64,000 nucleotides of DNA from Croceibacterium_B sp963783195. GTDB taxonomy: Bacteria; Pseudomonadota; Alphaproteobacteria; Sphingomonadales; Sphingomonadaceae. The notes beneath the pieces were generated by a model. It did not search any database. It was given only the letters and a program-made list of their open reading frames with translations, and was not told the origin of the DNA. The translations under genes and the position numbers were made by a program. Every line of letters starts with the position of its first letter. The first letter of the stretch is position 1. The stretch is taken from assembly GCA_963783195.1 (NCBI GenBank), contig CAWAMV010000004.1:2046001-2110000 (forward strand), read 5' to 3'. Of this stretch, positions 20,287 to 29,383 are shown piece by piece.

Positions 20287-21386
20287 CAGTAGCTCTCCAC
20301 CAGAACGTCGGTGTAGAGTTCGGCTGGCTCCGGCTCGGGCGATTTCTCGGCAAAGTCCGCCGCTTCGTTGACGCGGGCGCGAATGCCCTTTTCGAGATCC
20401 TTCAATGCGTCCTCTGTCACTTTCAGTTCCAGCAGGTCGGCCTTGGCTCGCTCGATCGGGTCGTTGTGCTCGCGCTGATCCTGCACTTCCTCGCGAGTGC
20501 GGTACTTGGCAGGGTCGGACATCGAGTGGCCGCGATAGCGATAGGTGTTGAGTTCGAGCAACACCGGACCACCGCCTTCGCGCACGTGCTTGAACGCCAG
20601 TTCGGCAGCCTGGCGCACTTCCAGCACGTCCATCCCGTTCACTTCCATGCCGGGGATCCGGAACGCCGTGCCACGGCGGTAGAACTCGGTCTCCGCGGAA
20701 CTGCGGCGCACCGCGGTACCCATCGCGTACTGGTTGTTCTCGACTGCAAAGACGATCGGCAACTGCCACAGGCTGGCCATGTTGAACGTCTCGTAGACCT
20801 GGCCCTGGTTGGCCGCGCCGTCACCGAAATAGGCCAGGCACAGCCCGCCGTCGTCGCGGTACTTGTGAGCGAAGGCAAGCCCGCCGCCGAGCGACACCTG
20901 CGCGCCGACGATGCCGTGGCCGCCGTAGAAGGCATGTTCGGTGCTGAACATGTGCATCGAACCGCCCTTGCCGTGGCTTATCCCGGCCTGGCGCCCGGTC
21001 AGTTCGGCCATGATGACCTTGGGATCGATACCATAGGCGAGCATGTGGCCATGGTCGCGATAGCCGGTGATGACGCTGTCCTTGCCCTCGGTCAGCGCGG
21101 ACTGGAGGCCGACCGCGACGGCCTCCTGACCGATGTAGAGGTGGCAGAATCCGCCGATGAGCCCGAGGCCGTAGAGCTGCCCGGCCTTTTCCTCGAACCT
21201 GCGGATCAGGAGCATCTGCTTGTAGAGGGAAAGGAGCTGGTCCTTCGACGCCTTGAATCGGCGGTCGTTCTCCAGGCTTTCCTGCAGGCTGCGGAGAGCG
21301 AAATTATCGTCCGCGGCAGGCCCCGCCCCGCTTTGGGCTTTCTTGGGGGCGGCTTTCTTCGGGCGGGGACTTGCGGCTTTGGCCAA
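20286..21386 (-). CDS. pdhA: Pyruvate dehydrogenase E1 component, alpha subunit
   Basis: A 366-residue E1-alpha. A basic Lys/Ala-rich N-terminal extension (about 25 residues) precedes the conserved LLIRRFEEKAGQLYGLGLIGGF. The thiamine diphosphate motif runs from GDGAANQGQ to ENN, about 30 residues apart, in the right place. The phosphorylation-loop-like YRYRGHSMSDPAKYR is present. It is co-transcribed with pdhB. FtsB is encoded 120 bp upstream on the same strand, a common alphaproteobacterial arrangement (ftsB-pdhA-pdhB). Confidence 0.97.
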   Translation of the reverse strand: MAKAASPRPKKAAPKKAQSGAGPAADDNFALRSLQESLENDRRFKASKDQLLSLYKQMLLIRRFEEKAGQLYGLGLIGGFCHLYIGQEAVAVGLQSALTEGKDSVITGYRDHGHMLAYGIDPKVIMAELTGRQAGISHGKGGSMHMFSTEHAFYGGHGIVGAQVSLGGGLAFAHKYRDDGGLCLAYFGDGAANQGQVYETFNMASLWQLPIVFAVENNQYAMGTAVRRSSAETEFYRRGTAFRIPGMEVNGMDVLEVRQAAELAFKHVREGGGPVLLELNTYRYRGHSMSDPAKYRTREEVQDQREHNDPIERAKADLLELKVTEDALKDLEKGIRARVNEAADFAEKSPEPEPAELYTDVLVESY

Positions 21387-21506
21387 GGTCGGATCGTCCT
21401 GTCTGTCAGAGCCGCTGTCGAGCGGCGGTCGCGCCCGGCCTATAGGCGCAGAAACGCTTGGCTGGCAACGCCCGCAAATGGTTGCAAATGCTACCGGAGA
21501 AGCCGC

Positions 21507-21824
21507 CTACTTGCGGCTGAGGTCGATGATGTATTCGTCCGGATGGGCGACGTTCATGTCACGCCGCAGGAGCTCGGTCGAGAGATCGGGATCGACGTGT
21601 TCGGGATCGAGCAGCGCGACCAGGTTCGTCAACCGCGCATTCTCCGCCTCTACCGCGTCGATCTGCTTTTGACGCTTGTCGAGCAGCGAAAGGTTTTCCC
21701 CCCAGGCGAGCACGCCATAAGGGCCGGCCAAGGCCAGTCCGCCCAGCAGCAACAGCCAGCCGAGCGCGGCAAGCTGGGTCAGCTTCTCACGCGCTATCGC
21801 CGGTTTGCGGGACGGGGAATTCAT
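21507..21824 (-). CDS. ftsB: Septum formation initiator FtsB/DivIC family
   Basis: A 105-residue bitopic division protein. A short basic cytoplasmic tail is followed by a membrane helix (about residues 19-39, LAALGWLLLLGGLALAGPYG), then a coiled coil (about 45-75: LDKRQKQIDAVEAENARL) and a short C-terminal tail with LLRRDMNVAHPDEYIIDL, the conserved FtsB/DivIC end. It is predicted to join FtsL and FtsQ at the division site. Divergent from hppD across 125 bp. Confidence 0.9.
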   Translation of the reverse strand: MNSPSRKPAIAREKLTQLAALGWLLLLGGLALAGPYGVLAWGENLSLLDKRQKQIDAVEAENARLTNLVALLDPEHVDPDLSTELLRRDMNVAHPDEYIIDLSRK

Positions 21825-21949
21825 GACCAGTGTGAATCACAGTTAACCCGCCGATTCAAGCGATTTGCGGCGAAACCGGCGGGATTTTCGCACGTTCGTT
21901 TCCCCGTGGGCACTTGTCGTTTGCACCACTTACAGTTACATTTGAAACC

Positions 21950-23050
21950 ATGACCGATCTTTTCGACAATCCGCTCGGCCTCGACGGCTTCGAATTCCTC
22001 GAATTTTCAGCACCCGAAAAGGGTGTTCTGGAAAAGGCTTTCAAGGCGATGGGGTTCACCCTCGTCGCGAAACATCGCAGCAAGGACGTCGATCTCTGGC
22101 GCCAGGGCGAAATCAACTTCATCGCCAACTACGAACCGAAGAGCCCGGCGGCCTATTTCGCCGCCGAACACGGCCCGTCGGCCTGCGGCATGGGCTTTCG
22201 CGTTCGCGACGCCGGGAAGGCTTATGTCGAGGCGCTGGCTCGCGGGGCGGAGCCGGCGAACGTGCACACCGGGCCGATGGAGCTCAACATCCCTGCGATC
22301 CGCGGCATCGGCCACTCGCTGATCTACCTGATCGACCGCTACGAGGTCGACGGCAATGGCGCACTGTCGATCTACGACATCGACTTCGAATGGCAGCCGG
22401 GCGTCGACCGGCACCCGCACGGCGCCGGGCTGCAGATTATCGATCACCTGACGCACAACGTCTACGGCGGCCGCATGGCCCATTGGGCCGCGTTCTACGA
22501 GCGGATTTTCAACTTCCAGGAGATCCGCTATTTCGACATCAAGGGTGAGTACACCGGCCTCACCAGCAAGGCGATGACCGCGCCCGATGGCAAGATTCGC
22601 ATCCCTCTCAACGAAGAGGGCAAGAAGGGCGGCGGCCAGATCGAGGAGTACCTGCGCGACTTCAATGGCGAGGGGATCCAGCACATCGCGATGAGCTGTG
22701 AGAATCTCTATGAGGTGTGGGATAGCCTGAAGTCGTTCGGCGCCCCGTTCGCCCCGGCGCCGCCGGCGACCTACTACGAGATGCTGGAAGACCGCCTGCC
22801 AGGCCACGGCGAGCCGGTCGAGGAACTGCAGAGCCGCGGAATCCTGCTCGACGGTTCGACCGAGGACGGCGATCCCCGCCTGCTGCTGCAAATCTTCAGC
22901 CAGACGATGATCGGACCGGTTTTCTTCGAATTCATCGAGCGCAAGAAGGACGAAGGTTTCGGCGAAGGCAACTTCACCGCGCTGTTCAAGTCCATGGAAG
23001 CCGACCAGATGCGTCGCGGCACCCTGCAGAAGGAAGGCGCGGAAGACTAA
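21950..23050 (+). CDS. hppD: 4-hydroxyphenylpyruvate dioxygenase
   Basis: A 366-residue Fe(II)-dependent enzyme that converts 4-hydroxyphenylpyruvate to homogentisate in tyrosine breakdown. Two vicinal-oxygen-chelate halves are visible; iron ligand regions are IIDHLTHNVYGG (His), GIQHIAMSC (His) and the C-terminal PVFFEFIERKKDEGFGEGNF (Glu). The start at ATG 21950 is preferred to an upstream TTG because the family begins with a similar N-terminus (MTDLFDNPLGLDGFEFLEF). No other tyrosine-degradation gene is adjacent. Confidence 0.96.
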   Translation: MTDLFDNPLGLDGFEFLEFSAPEKGVLEKAFKAMGFTLVAKHRSKDVDLWRQGEINFIANYEPKSPAAYFAAEHGPSACGMGFRVRDAGKAYVEALARGAEPANVHTGPMELNIPAIRGIGHSLIYLIDRYEVDGNGALSIYDIDFEWQPGVDRHPHGAGLQIIDHLTHNVYGGRMAHWAAFYERIFNFQEIRYFDIKGEYTGLTSKAMTAPDGKIRIPLNEEGKKGGGQIEEYLRDFNGEGIQHIAMSCENLYEVWDSLKSFGAPFAPAPPATYYEMLEDRLPGHGEPVEELQSRGILLDGSTEDGDPRLLLQIFSQTMIGPVFFEFIERKKDEGFGEGNFTALFKSMEADQMRRGTLQKEGAED

Positions 23051-23089
23051 GGCCGGAATTTCAATATACCGGTCAACCAGTTGGCGGGG

Positions 23090-23124
23090 CATCCTGACAC
23101 CACTTCGCAGATGGCGTCAGGATG
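23090..23124 (+). terminator. Stem-loop after hppD
   Basis: A perfect 9-bp inverted repeat (23090-23098 with 23116-23124), with a 17-base loop, lies 40 bases past the hppD stop. The tail TCTCGCCTTCTTAATT is only partly T-rich, so termination is plausible but not strong. Confidence 0.45.
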
Positions 23125-23260
23125 TCTCGCCTTCTTAATTCGAGGCTCTGATCCCTGCTCTCCCGCCGCTGAGGCCAGTGCTATCACGCGTGGTGCAAGG
23201 CCCTTGCGCGAATGCGGTCGACACGCCACTAAGCCGGGCAACGAGAGGGAGTTCTATCGC

Positions 23261-23800
23261 ATGTCATTGGCGCATCGCGCTTCGTACCTGTTGGTCGCCA
23301 CGTCACTCGCGCTGGTTGCCGGCACTCCGGCGCAGGCGCAGGTCTCCGACGAGATCGTGCTGAACATCATTCGCGAATGCGCCAGGATCGACGATCCGAC
23401 TGCGCGGCTTGCGTGCTACGACAACAACATTCGTTCGGCCGGTGCGAATCCGCGTTCGATCCCGGGCGAGATGGCGCGGCCGTCGGGCGGCGCCTCGGTC
23501 GTTCAGCCCCAGGCTCGCGGGGGGTTTGGCGCAGACGCCCTGAAGACAAACGAGCGCTTCGATCCGGGCCGCAACGGCGCAAGCCAGATCTCGACCCGCG
23601 TCAAGGGCGTGCGCGAGCGCCAGCCCAACACCTGGCTCGTCGAGCTCGAAAACGGCAACCAGTGGCTGATGAACGAAAGCGTCAGCGGCTTCCGACCGCC
23701 CCGGCGCGGCGACACGATCGAGATCCAGCGCGGAGCCCTTGGCGGTTACCTGATGGTTGTCGACGGCCAGCAGGGCGTGCGCGTCGACCGCGTGAAATAG
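23261..23800 (+). CDS. Exported protein of unknown function
   Basis: A 179-residue protein. The start at ATG 23261 is chosen because GAGAGGGAG lies upstream and the product then begins with a clear signal peptide (MSLAHRASYLLVATSLALVA, cleavage near AQAQ). The mature part starts with ECARIDDPTARLACYDNNIR, a two-cysteine motif seen at the start of many small exported alphaproteobacterial proteins, then a disordered segment, then a beta-rich C-terminal domain (RVKGVRERQPNTWLVELENG, ending GVRVDRVK). Similar proteins are usually annotated as hypothetical. It converges on the MarR gene with a 6-bp gap. Confidence 0.78.
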   Translation: MSLAHRASYLLVATSLALVAGTPAQAQVSDEIVLNIIRECARIDDPTARLACYDNNIRSAGANPRSIPGEMARPSGGASVVQPQARGGFGADALKTNERFDPGRNGASQISTRVKGVRERQPNTWLVELENGNQWLMNESVSGFRPPRRGDTIEIQRGALGGYLMVVDGQQGVRVDRVK

Positions 23801-23806
23801 CGCCCG

Positions 23807-25114
23807 CTAGCGCTCCAGCTCGTCGAGCGCCCTCTCGCGTTCGAGCTGCGCAACCGCGTTCCGGCGCAGCTTGCCGAACGTGCCGAGAAACCGCTCGCGC
23901 TCCCCTTCGCCGAGCGGCGCCATGAGGAAGGTGCTGCGCTCGACGCTGGTCTCCTGGATGATGTCGTAGAGTCGCTCGCCCTCAGGCGTCGGATAGAAGC
24001 GGCCATGGCGCCGGCCGGGGCGCCCTTCCCGCGCCAGCAGCCCGCGGTCCATCAGTGCCTTGATCGTCCGCCCGGCCTGGCTGTGGTCGCGCTGTAGCGC
24101 GGCGGTGAGCGTCGGCCAGTCGATTGGCGCAGCCATTCCCACCTCGTTGAGCACCCAGGCCTCGAAATTGGACAGCCCCGTGCGGCGCTTGAAAGCCAGC
24201 GCGCCGCTGCGACTGAAATAGGCGCTCAAGGTGAGCAAGGGCGACATGATCCGCGACCGGTCGAGCATGAGCTGGTCGCCGGGCCGGGTCTGGCTGACGG
24301 CAACTTCGTCCGGGTCCTCGCCCCGCTCGCTCGCTCCCGCGCGGGCTCTCTCCTGTTCGTAAAGCGCCACGGATCGTTGCAACAGCTTTTCGGTCGCGGC
24401 GAAAAAATCGTCGAGCTCGCCCTCGCCGATGTCGAAGGTGAGTTCGCGGTTGCGCAAGTCGGCGAGCCGAAGCAGCCGGTCGGCCACGCCTTCCCCCTTG
24501 CGGGTCAGGGCGACGGGGGAGCGTATCTGATCGCGCTCCACCATGCGCAGTTCCAGCAGGCGTTTGACCGAGCGGCTGACCTGCGCCTTGTCCACCCCGA
24601 CCGCGTTCGACAACTCGGCGGGCACGAGCGGGCCCTTGGCGCGCAGCAGAAACACGATCCGTCGGTCGAGCTCGACGAGCTCGGCTTCACGCGAATAGGA
24701 AAGCTCGGCGCTCTCGCGCATCTTGTGCAGCACCTGCCACAGCTCGCTCTGGAAGATCAGCGGCGCCCCGCCGTCGGGCGCATCGCGGTGCGCCTTCAGG
24801 CTGGGCTCGAGACCGTTGAGAATCATGTCGAGCTGGGCAACGAAATCTTCCGGCGGCACGGCCGACAACGCCTTGCCGTCGCGCTGGGCGCGGGCGACCG
24901 CCCCCAGGGTGAACGTCTCGATCATCGCGATCGCCTCCGAGGCCATCTGACCCAGGGCCGGCAGTTGCGGCTCGCGCTCATCCGAAGCGTGGCCCGCTGC
25001 GCGGCGCCAGATGCGGCTCGCAAAGTCCTGCAAAGCAAGACGCCAGGAATCCCCGGCGCGGCCCGGAGGATCGTCCCCGGCCGCATTCCTGCCAGCAGGG
25101 AGCAGCTTGCTCAT
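23807..25114 (-). CDS. Transcription regulator with two MarR-type winged-helix domains
   Basis: A 435-residue protein, three times the usual MarR length. The first winged helix (about residues 140-225) includes ELVELDRRIVFLLRAKGPL and the recognition region SNAVGVDKAQVSRSVKRLLEL; the second (about 300-425) includes NFEAWVLNEVGMAAPIDWPT and ALQRDHSQAGRTIKALMDRG followed by a wing with basic residues (REGRPGRRHGRFYPTPEGE). An N-terminal helical region of about 130 residues is of unknown role. A single chain with both DNA-binding domains may act as an internal pseudodimer. It is divergent from the TonB receptor gene over a 554-bp spacer and may control it; that is inference from position only. 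Confidence 0.83.
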   Translation of the reverse strand: MSKLLPAGRNAAGDDPPGRAGDSWRLALQDFASRIWRRAAGHASDEREPQLPALGQMASEAIAMIETFTLGAVARAQRDGKALSAVPPEDFVAQLDMILNGLEPSLKAHRDAPDGGAPLIFQSELWQVLHKMRESAELSYSREAELVELDRRIVFLLRAKGPLVPAELSNAVGVDKAQVSRSVKRLLELRMVERDQIRSPVALTRKGEGVADRLLRLADLRNRELTFDIGEGELDDFFAATEKLLQRSVALYEQERARAGASERGEDPDEVAVSQTRPGDQLMLDRSRIMSPLLTLSAYFSRSGALAFKRRTGLSNFEAWVLNEVGMAAPIDWPTLTAALQRDHSQAGRTIKALMDRGLLAREGRPGRRHGRFYPTPEGERLYDIIQETSVERSTFLMAPLGEGERERFLGTFGKLRRNAVAQLERERALDELER

Positions 25115-25668
25115 GTTCCGCCTGCCCTTTCTCTCCCGCCGGGGACCTAGCCTCCTTTGCCGCGCGAGGCCAGATGGAGCACCCGGCTGGTCCGGACATA
25201 ATCAACAAATTCCTTCCGGACAAAGTCCCCGACCGATGCACGGTTGCAACACCAACCTCATCAAACCGGGGGCAATACGGCATAACCAACTGAAATATGG
25301 ACCTAACAAGAGATTTTTCGTAATCCCCCGAGCAACGAATTTGCGGCTTCGCGCCCCCGCAGGGTCGAATTATTGCGCAAAACTTGTCCTCTCGCAGCCC
25401 CCGGACATGCCGTGAGGCTAGACACTATCAACGCAGCGGCATAATAACGGTCGTGACGGACCCGCCCGAGTCAGTGGCTGGGCCGTGTGGGAGGGGAATC
25501 GATGGCCACCGCGCAATCCAGCGCAGCAGACGTGTCCTTCACGGACTGTGGCCACATACCTTCCGACAAGCGATTTCCGGGGCGGCAGGGGGCTGCGCCG
25601 GCTAAGACTATGGAAAAAACCCGCGCCTGCCCCGGGGTCAGGCGCAACTTGAGTGAAGGGAGCTCGAC
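25115..25668. promoter_or_regulatory. 554-bp divergent regulatory spacer (MarR gene / TonB receptor gene)
   Basis: No convincing protein gene lies here. The stretch 25195-25460 is richer in A+T than its surroundings, as expected for promoters. Two direct copies of TCCGGACA occur at 25191-25198 and 25215-25222 (24 bp apart), and CCGGACA recurs at 25401-25407; TCCGGA is itself palindromic, so these are candidate operator sites. A small ATG ORF at 25502-25672 (57 codons) overlaps the receptor GTG start by GTGA; it has a moderate ribosome-binding site (GAGGGGA) but no recognised family, so it is not called a gene. Confidence 0.5.
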
Positions 25669-28600
25669 GTGAGGAGTTTTCAGACAACCCGCAATGCGGT
25701 TTTCAAGGGCCTGCTGCTCGCCAGCGGTGCAGGTCTTGCCCTGGCGGCTGTTCCGGCCATGGCGCAGGACAGCAAGAACCAGGAGGATGACGGCATTCTC
25801 GAAGCGCCCGGCACCGTTCAGGGCCAGGGCATCGTCGTCACCGGTTCGCGCATCGTGCGCCAGGACTACGAGTCCACCAGCCCGATCGTGACCGTCGACG
25901 AGGCGCTGCTGCAGAAGTCGTCCACCGCGGCGATCGAGCAGAACCTCAACAAGCTTCCGCAGTTCACCCCGGCGAAGACGCCGACGGGTGGTGGCGACAT
26001 CCAGCCGACCGCGACCAATACCCCGGGCGCCGCGACCGTGTCGCTGCGCGGCCTGGGCGCCAACCGCAACCTCGTGCTGCTTGACGGCCGTCGCGCCACG
26101 CCGAGCAACGCGGCCGGCATCGTCGACATCAACACCATTCCTTCGGCCGCGGTGGAACGCGTCGAGATCATCTCCGGCGGTGCCTCGGCGACCTACGGTG
26201 CGGACGCCATCGCCGGCGTCACCAACTTCATCCTCAAGAAGGACTTCCAAGGTCTCGAGCTCGACGGCCAGTTCGGCATTTCCGAACAGGGCGACGGCAA
26301 CGAATACCAGCTCTCGGGCATCATGGGTTCGGACTTCGCCGATGGCCGCGGCAACGTGAGCATCGCGATGTCGTGGAACAAGCGCGAGCCGAGCTATCAG
26401 CGCAACCGCGACTGGTACCAGGACCTGTGGCGCAGCCCGACCTCGGGTGCAGGCGGCCGCTTCTTCCCGCTGTATCCGGGCATCGGCCTGGGCTTCAACG
26501 GCCTCGGCGGTCTGGGCACGAATCCGGCCGGCGCGAACGTGTTCTACAACCAGTTGTTCCCCGGCACGCGGCCTGACAACCAGGCGAACGGTCAGCCGTA
26601 TCCGAACACGATCGCGCAGACCTTCGCGTCGATCTACAGCATTCCGGGCACGAACACCCTGTTCACCACGGGCCGCGGTCAGCAAGGCGGTATTCCGAAC
26701 TTCCTGAACGCCAGCAACCAGGGCCTGCAGGTCGGTGACATCGCTGTGCAGAACGCGATCGGCAGCCTGAAGTTCGTCGACACCAACCCGTATCTCTACC
26801 TGCCGCTGCAGCGCTACAACATGTTCATGCGCGGCAATTACGAGATCAACGACTGGCTCGGCGTGTTCGGCCAGGGTCTCTACAGCACCACCAAGACGAG
26901 CACGACCCAGCAGGGCGGCGCGATCGTGTCGGGTTGGGACGTCTACGTGCCCTACGGCACTGGCACCTACACCGGCAGCGCGCTCGGCCAGCCGGTCAAC
27001 GTGGCGTTCCCCTTCGGTCCGCCCCGCTTCCTCAACACCGCCGGCCCGAACAACCCCAGCTCGGTCGTCCTCAACGGGATGATGTTCAACGGCGGGGCCT
27101 ACGTCGATCCGACCCCGGGCGTCCTGACCGACAACCCGACCAACCCGGCGTTCTCGGCAGCGTACGCCAACAGCTCGAACGCAATCCTCGCGGCCTGCGC
27201 TGCAAGCGCAGTCGGTGGCTGTAGCAATAACCAGGCGATCGGCCAGTTCCTGCCGCAGTCGATCCAGACCCTGCTCAGCAACCGCGACAACCCGAATGCC
27301 CCGGCTGCTCTTCTCTACGGTTTCCCGGACAACCGTTCGGTCACCAACGAAGTCAGCACGCTGAACATGATCGCCGGTTTCGAAGGTTCGTTCCCGGGCA
27401 CCGACTGGACCTGGGAAGCCTTTGCCAACCACGGTGAAACGACCACGTTCACCCGCCAGACCGGCGTGTTCTCGCTCACCCGCCTTCGCTCGCTCCTGCA
27501 GTCGCCCGGTCTCGGCCTCGGCTTCAGCACGAACTCGAACACGGCGAGCGACCGCCCGGCCTTCGGCGCCAACTTCGGCAAGTGCACAACCGGCATGAAC
27601 ATCTTCCAGCTCTCGTGGGACCAGATCTCGCAAGACTGTAAGCAGGCCATCACTGCCGACCTGAAGAACAACTCCAAGGTCAAGCAGACGATCTGGGAAT
27701 TCAACGCCACGGGTAGCATATTCGACATGCCGGCCGGCACGGTCCAGGCGGCCATCGGCGCCAGCTACCGTTCGCTGAAGTACCAGTTCATCAACGACAC
27801 CGTGACCGGCCAGGGCCAGTCGTTCCTCGACCAGGCGCTGGGCATCTACCCGTCGTCCGACTCCTTCGGCAGCTACAATGCCAAGGAAGTCTACGGCGAG
27901 TTGCTGATCCCGCTGCTCAAGGACATTCCGGCCATCCAGGCGCTCGACCTCGAGATCGGCGGCCGTATCTCGGACTACAACACGACCGGCACCAGCTACA
28001 CCTACAAGGCGCTGGTCGACTGGACCGTAACCGACTGGATCCGCCTGCGCGGCGGCTACAACCGGGCCGAGCGTTCGCCGAACGTCGCGGAACTCTACCA
28101 GTCCTCATCGCAGATCTTCGGCTTCAACAGCCTGGGCGATCTGTGCTCCGAGCGGGCGACCTACCGGATCTCCGCGGGCACCGGTAATGGCGCCCTGGGC
28201 CAGGACATCAAGGCCACCTGCGCCGCGATCATGGAGCAGACCGGCGGTGCCGGTACTGCGGCCCAGTACTACACCCAGCGCCAGGTTTCAGCCCAGCCCG
28301 CCGCGGGTGGTGGTTTCGCCTGGACCAACGCCACGGGTAACCCCAACCTGAAGCCGGAAGTCGCCGACACCTGGACCGCAGGTCTCGTCCTTCGTTCGCC
28401 GTTCAACTCACCGGCGCTCAGCCGCCTGCGCCTGACGGTCGACTGGTACAGCATCAAGCTGAAGGACGCGATCGGTCTCCAGGGCGCCGGCACGGCGGCC
28501 CAGCAGTGCCTCGATCCGTTCTGGAACCCGGCCATCAACGGTGCCGCTGCCGGCACCACCTACAGCGCGATCGATCCGAACACGGGCACGGTCAACGTCG

Positions 28601-29247
28601 GTGCGGCTGCCCGCGCCGCCGCGGCCAGCGACTTCTGCAAGGGCATCCGCTACGACCCGAGCCCGGCGCTCGGTGCAGCGAACTTCGACGTGACTTATTA
28701 CAACAACGGTCGCGTCGACATTCAGGGCATCGACGGCCAGCTCGACTGGGCGGTGGATGCTGGTCCGGGCACGTTCAACCTGAACTTCCTGATCAACTAC
28801 TACCTGAACTACAAGTCGACCGAACTGGCGAACAACCCGATCGTCGACTACGTCGGAACCCTGGGAACGTCGCAGAACGCCCTGAACGCCGGTGCTTACC
28901 GCTATCGCACGCTCACGACGTTCGGTTACAGCATGGGCCCGGCCAGCGTGTCGCTGCAGTGGCAGCACCTGCCCTCAATCGAGCAGGAAAGCGCCGCGCT
29001 CTTCCCGACCACGGTCACCGGCTATCCCGCCTACGACCTGTTCAACCTGAGCGCGACGTTCGATGCCACCGACAACGTCAGCCTCCGGGCCGGTGTCGAC
29101 AACCTGTTCGGCAAGGCCCCGCCGATCGGCGGCGTGAACACGACTGCCAACGTCGACCTCGGCCAGTCGCCGGGCGGTGGTTTCAACAGCCTGTTCTACG
29201 ACACCAACGGCCGCCGGTTCTACGTCGGCGCCAACATGAAGTTCTGA
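25669..29247 (+). CDS. TonB-dependent receptor, large
   Basis: A 1192-residue outer-membrane receptor. GTG 25669 follows AAGGGAG and gives a signal peptide ending near AMAQDS. The plug domain starts GQGIVVTGSRIVRQDYES and includes SLRGLGANRNLVLLDGRR and SGGASATYGADAIAGVTNF; the beta-barrel follows and ends in Phe (FYVGANMKF), as outer-membrane barrels do. The barrel is long and rich in Asn, Gly, Ser and Thr. Sphingomonadales carry many such receptors for oligosaccharides, plant compounds or metals; nothing here identifies the ligand. A quinone-oxidoreductase-like gene follows after a terminator, so the receptor is probably transcribed alone. Confidence 0.95.
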   Translation: MRSFQTTRNAVFKGLLLASGAGLALAAVPAMAQDSKNQEDDGILEAPGTVQGQGIVVTGSRIVRQDYESTSPIVTVDEALLQKSSTAAIEQNLNKLPQFTPAKTPTGGGDIQPTATNTPGAATVSLRGLGANRNLVLLDGRRATPSNAAGIVDINTIPSAAVERVEIISGGASATYGADAIAGVTNFILKKDFQGLELDGQFGISEQGDGNEYQLSGIMGSDFADGRGNVSIAMSWNKREPSYQRNRDWYQDLWRSPTSGAGGRFFPLYPGIGLGFNGLGGLGTNPAGANVFYNQLFPGTRPDNQANGQPYPNTIAQTFASIYSIPGTNTLFTTGRGQQGGIPNFLNASNQGLQVGDIAVQNAIGSLKFVDTNPYLYLPLQRYNMFMRGNYEINDWLGVFGQGLYSTTKTSTTQQGGAIVSGWDVYVPYGTGTYTGSALGQPVNVAFPFGPPRFLNTAGPNNPSSVVLNGMMFNGGAYVDPTPGVLTDNPTNPAFSAAYANSSNAILAACAASAVGGCSNNQAIGQFLPQSIQTLLSNRDNPNAPAALLYGFPDNRSVTNEVSTLNMIAGFEGSFPGTDWTWEAFANHGETTTFTRQTGVFSLTRLRSLLQSPGLGLGFSTNSNTASDRPAFGANFGKCTTGMNIFQLSWDQISQDCKQAITADLKNNSKVKQTIWEFNATGSIFDMPAGTVQAAIGASYRSLKYQFINDTVTGQGQSFLDQALGIYPSSDSFGSYNAKEVYGELLIPLLKDIPAIQALDLEIGGRISDYNTTGTSYTYKALVDWTVTDWIRLRGGYNRAERSPNVAELYQSSSQIFGFNSLGDLCSERATYRISAGTGNGALGQDIKATCAAIMEQTGGAGTAAQYYTQRQVSAQPAAGGGFAWTNATGNPNLKPEVADTWTAGLVLRSPFNSPALSRLRLTVDWYSIKLKDAIGLQGAGTAAQQCLDPFWNPAINGAAAGTTYSAIDPNTGTVNVGAAARAAAASDFCKGIRYDPSPALGAANFDVTYYNNGRVDIQGIDGQLDWAVDAGPGTFNLNFLINYYLNYKSTELANNPIVDYVGTLGTSQNALNAGAYRYRTLTTFGYSMGPASVSLQWQHLPSIEQESAALFPTTVTGYPAYDLFNLSATFDATDNVSLRAGVDNLFGKAPPIGGVNTTANVDLGQSPGGGFNSLFYDTNGRRFYVGANMKF

Positions 29248-29271
29248 TCCTCTCGGGACTTCACATGAATT

Positions 29272-29304
29272 GGGGCTCCTCCTTCGGGAGGGGCCCTTTT
29301 TCTT
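29272..29304 (+). terminator. Rho-independent terminator after the TonB receptor
   Basis: A GC-rich hairpin (arms about 29273-29282 and 29287-29296) closed by a TTCG tetraloop is followed by TTTTTCTTT, 25 bases after the receptor stop. One pair in the stem is a G-U type. Confidence 0.85.
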
Positions 29305-29383
29305 TGCCTGCTCGGCGCCGGACGGGTGGACAAGGTGCGGGCGCATCCGCAATCTCGGCGCAAACAGGAACGGGAGAGTTTCG

